From Desulfosporosinus sp. (GTDB taxonomy: Bacteria; Bacillota; Desulfitobacteriia; Desulfitobacteriales; Desulfitobacteriaceae), in contig JADQBO010000461.1 in assembly GCA_016278585.1 (NCBI GenBank), positions 1 through 6,167 of the forward strand: a DNA stretch of 6,167 nt. Direction: 5' to 3'. This document shows positions 5,177-6,167 of this stretch, piece after piece. The notes under the pieces are model-generated. The model ran no database searches and had not been told where the DNA came from. It saw only the letters and a list, made by a program, of their open reading frames with translations. Both the position numbers and the translations under genes were made by a program. The stretch's first letter is position 1; the number at the start of each line of letters is the position of its first letter.

Positions 5177-5205
5177 ATTATATGTAATAATTTGTCGAAT
5201 GTAAA
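5177..5205 (-). promoter_or_regulatory. Predicted sigma-A promoter of the peroxiredoxin unit
   Basis: On the minus strand TTTACA (5205-5200; five of six consensus) is separated by exactly 17 bases from a perfect TATAAT (5182-5177). Initiation near 5170 gives a leader of about 140 bases before ATG 5028, containing the hairpin at 5098-5131. No convincing PerR box was found in the AT-rich sequence around it. Confidence 0.6.
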
Positions 5206-5285
5206 TAATTGTAACGGTGTAATATTTGGTAATAATAAATAAATTATAAGATGCTTTAAATTATTATATTATTTAAATATTCATA

Positions 5286-5314
5286 TTGACAGGGTTTATG
5301 ACAAATGTTAGACT
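5286..5314 (+). promoter_or_regulatory. Sigma-A promoter of the SAM riboswitch/HcyBio transcript
   Basis: A perfect TTGACA (5286-5291), a 17-base spacer and TAGACT (5309-5314; four of six consensus) place the transcription start near 5321, about 18 bases before the riboswitch P1 stem. The spacing to a known type of leader makes this a good assignment. The AT-rich stretch 5205-5285 between it and the divergent peroxiredoxin promoter shows no other clear element. Confidence 0.75.
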
Positions 5315-5338
5315 CAGCGTATGAATTGAATAAATATG

Positions 5339-5466
5339 CTCTTATCCGGAGTGGTGGAGGGACTAGCCCAATGAAACCCGGCAACCAGCTTTTAAGCTAT
5401 GATGTTCATAGTTTGGTAAAGCATGGTGCTAATTCTTGCAGGAGATTCTTCTGACAGATAAGAGGA
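5339..5466 (+). ncRNA. SAM-I (S-box) riboswitch aptamer
   Basis: The conserved S-box core is plain: CUUAUC opening, GAGUGGUGGAGGGACU, GCCCAAUGAAACCCGGCAACC, GGUGCUAAUUCUUGCAG, and the closing GACAGAUAAGAG. P1 pairs CTCTTATC (5339-5346) with GATAAGAG (5457-5464). P3 (GCAACC with GGTGC) is long. It continues as GCTTT/AAAGC (5388-5392 with 5418-5422) and ends in a perfect CTATGA-TGT-TCATAG hairpin (5397-5411). Binding of S-adenosylmethionine stabilises P1 and turns off the downstream gene. Confidence 0.97.
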
Positions 5467-5486
5467 GCGTCGATATTAAAAATTTT

Positions 5487-5515
5487 GGCCTCTTCTGTCG
5501 TAGAAGAGGCCTTTT
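5487..5515 (+). terminator. Riboswitch expression platform: terminator with overlapping antiterminator
   Basis: GGCCTCTTCT (5487-5496) and AGAAGAGGCC (5502-5511) form a ten-base-pair stem with loop GTCGT, followed by four T. The alternative antiterminator pairs CCTCTTCTGTC (5489-5499) with GACAGA-AGAGG in 5453-5465, skipping a two-base bulge (TA), and this uses up the 3' strand of P1. With SAM bound, P1 forms and the terminator folds (OFF). Without SAM, the antiterminator forms (ON). Confidence 0.92.
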
Positions 5516-5590
5516 AATGCTATCAGAAAGAAAAGCTTTCTGGAGGAAAAGAGCAACCAACAAGTAACAAATCTGGAGGTGGGGACAGTC

Positions 5591-6167
5591 ATGAGTGTAG
5601 AAAAGACATACGCCGAGATTAATGCCAAAATTAAAGCTGGCAAAGCAGTTGTGGTAACTGCTGAGGAACTTATTGCCCTGGTGGAGGAGAAAGGGCTCTC
5701 CAAAGCAACCCAAGAAGTTGATGTAGTAACGACAGGTACTTTTGCGCCCATGTGTTCCTCAGGTGCTTTTTTAAGTTTCGGTCATACAAAACCACGCATG
5801 AAAATGCAGAAAGTTTGGTTGAACGGAGTATCTGCTTATACGGGCATAGCGGCTGTTGATGCATACATTGGGGCAACTGAGATGAAGGAAGATGATCCAC
5901 TAAACAGTAATTATCCGGGGGAATTTAGATATGGTGGAGGGCATGTGATTGCGGACCTCGTGGCAGGTAAACAGGTCCAACTAAAAGCGTCAGCTTATGG
6001 AACAGACTGCTATCCACGTCGCAATTTAGAAACTACCATTACGTTGGATGAGATTAATGAAGCCATTCTATTTAATCCCCGTAATGCCTATCAGAATTAC
6101 AACTGTGCGGTAAATCTAACCGATCGGACCATTTATACGTATATGGGAATGATCAAACCTCATTTGG
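5591..6167 (+). CDS. Homocysteine biosynthesis protein, HcyBio/DUF39 family (5' part, cut by window edge)
   Basis: The first 192 codons of a DUF39/COG1900 protein, running off the right edge. Family members make homocysteine from aspartate semialdehyde and a reduced sulfur source, bypassing the O-acylhomoserine route; this was shown for methanogen homologues. Visible marks: TTGTFAPMCSSGAF (47-60), KVWLNGVSAYTGIAAVDAYI (74-93), FRYGGGHVIADLVAGK (112-127) and YGTDCYPRRN (136-145). Cys55 and Cys140 are the likely counterparts of the two conserved cysteines implicated in sulfur transfer in the Methanosarcina protein; Cys172 is also present. ATG 5591 has GGAGGT ten bases upstream. The SAM-I riboswitch just before it supports a role in methionine supply independently of homology. 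A ferredoxin/NIL-domain partner often goes with this gene and could lie beyond the window. Confidence 0.92.
   Translation, partial: MSVEKTYAEINAKIKAGKAVVVTAEELIALVEEKGLSKATQEVDVVTTGTFAPMCSSGAFLSFGHTKPRMKMQKVWLNGVSAYTGIAAVDAYIGATEMKEDDPLNSNYPGEFRYGGGHVIADLVAGKQVQLKASAYGTDCYPRRNLETTITLDEINEAILFNPRNAYQNYNCAVNLTDRTIYTYMGMIKPHL

Noticed and set aside
5148..5204. An 18-codon plus-strand ORF (MKKTKMNLLVLYVIICRM) with AGAGGA upstream
   Set aside because: It lies over the predicted minus-strand peroxiredoxin promoter and has no convincing plus-strand promoter. The Lys-then-hydrophobic look is easily produced by AT-rich DNA.
5240..5280. Possible PerR box in AT-rich sequence such as TTATTATATTATTTA
   Set aside because: It matches the PerR consensus TTATAATnATTATAA poorly and sits beyond the predicted peroxiredoxin promoter. 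The similarity is explained by AT richness.
5429..5900. Minus-strand ORFs of 76-94 codons across the riboswitch and HcyBio gene
   Set aside because: They are shadows of the riboswitch and of a clear plus-strand gene; they have no family features or proper start sites.

Overview
The window looks like chromosomal DNA of an anaerobic, low-to-mid-GC Firmicute of class Clostridia. A Desulfosporosinus/Desulfitobacterium-type member of the former Peptococcaceae is my best guess. The basis is GGAGG-type ribosome binding sites, sigma-A-like promoters, a SAM-I (S-box) riboswitch, a selenoprotein peroxiredoxin and a DUF39/HcyBio homocysteine synthase, a gene typical of anaerobes and methanogens. The genus is inference.

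Layout. (1) Positions 1-1096 hold a structured leader and an L-lactate dehydrogenase gene with a TTG start. (2) Positions 1256-2217 hold a ten-helix EamA/DMT transporter. (3) Positions 2218-2482 are intergenic, with a strong promoter followed almost at once by a 21-bp hairpin terminator and then a small palindrome. (4) Positions 2483-4080 hold an ammonium transporter (plus strand) and a P-II protein (minus strand). They are arranged tail to tail with overlapping stop codons, and the regions upstream of both contain the same palindromic core CCTTTAAGG. (5) Positions 4169-5205 form a minus-strand unit: promoter, leader with a terminator-like hairpin, a peroxiredoxin interrupted by an in-frame UGA, a 46-codon small ORF and a terminator. 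(6) Positions 5286-6167 hold a promoter, a SAM-I riboswitch with terminator and antiterminator, and the 5' part of an HcyBio gene that runs off the right edge.

Main points. The peroxiredoxin is read correctly only if UGA at 4890-4888 is selenocysteine. The UGA falls exactly on the peroxidatic cysteine, and conserved peroxiredoxin sequence continues in frame on both sides. The resulting 186-residue protein has no cysteine at all, so Sec47 would be its only thiol/selenol redox residue. A conventional gene call would give a truncated 136-residue protein lacking the active site. The ammonium transporter has Glu in place of the first pore histidine. The P-II protein keeps the pore-plugging Arg47 but has Ile where enterobacterial proteins have the uridylylated Tyr51.

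How the genes work together. The amt/P-II pair is a nitrogen uptake and sensing module. The riboswitch and HcyBio form a methionine/homocysteine module shut off by SAM. The peroxiredoxin unit is peroxide defence dependent on selenium. Ldh regenerates NAD+ in fermentation. No mobile element, CRISPR array, tRNA or rRNA was seen.
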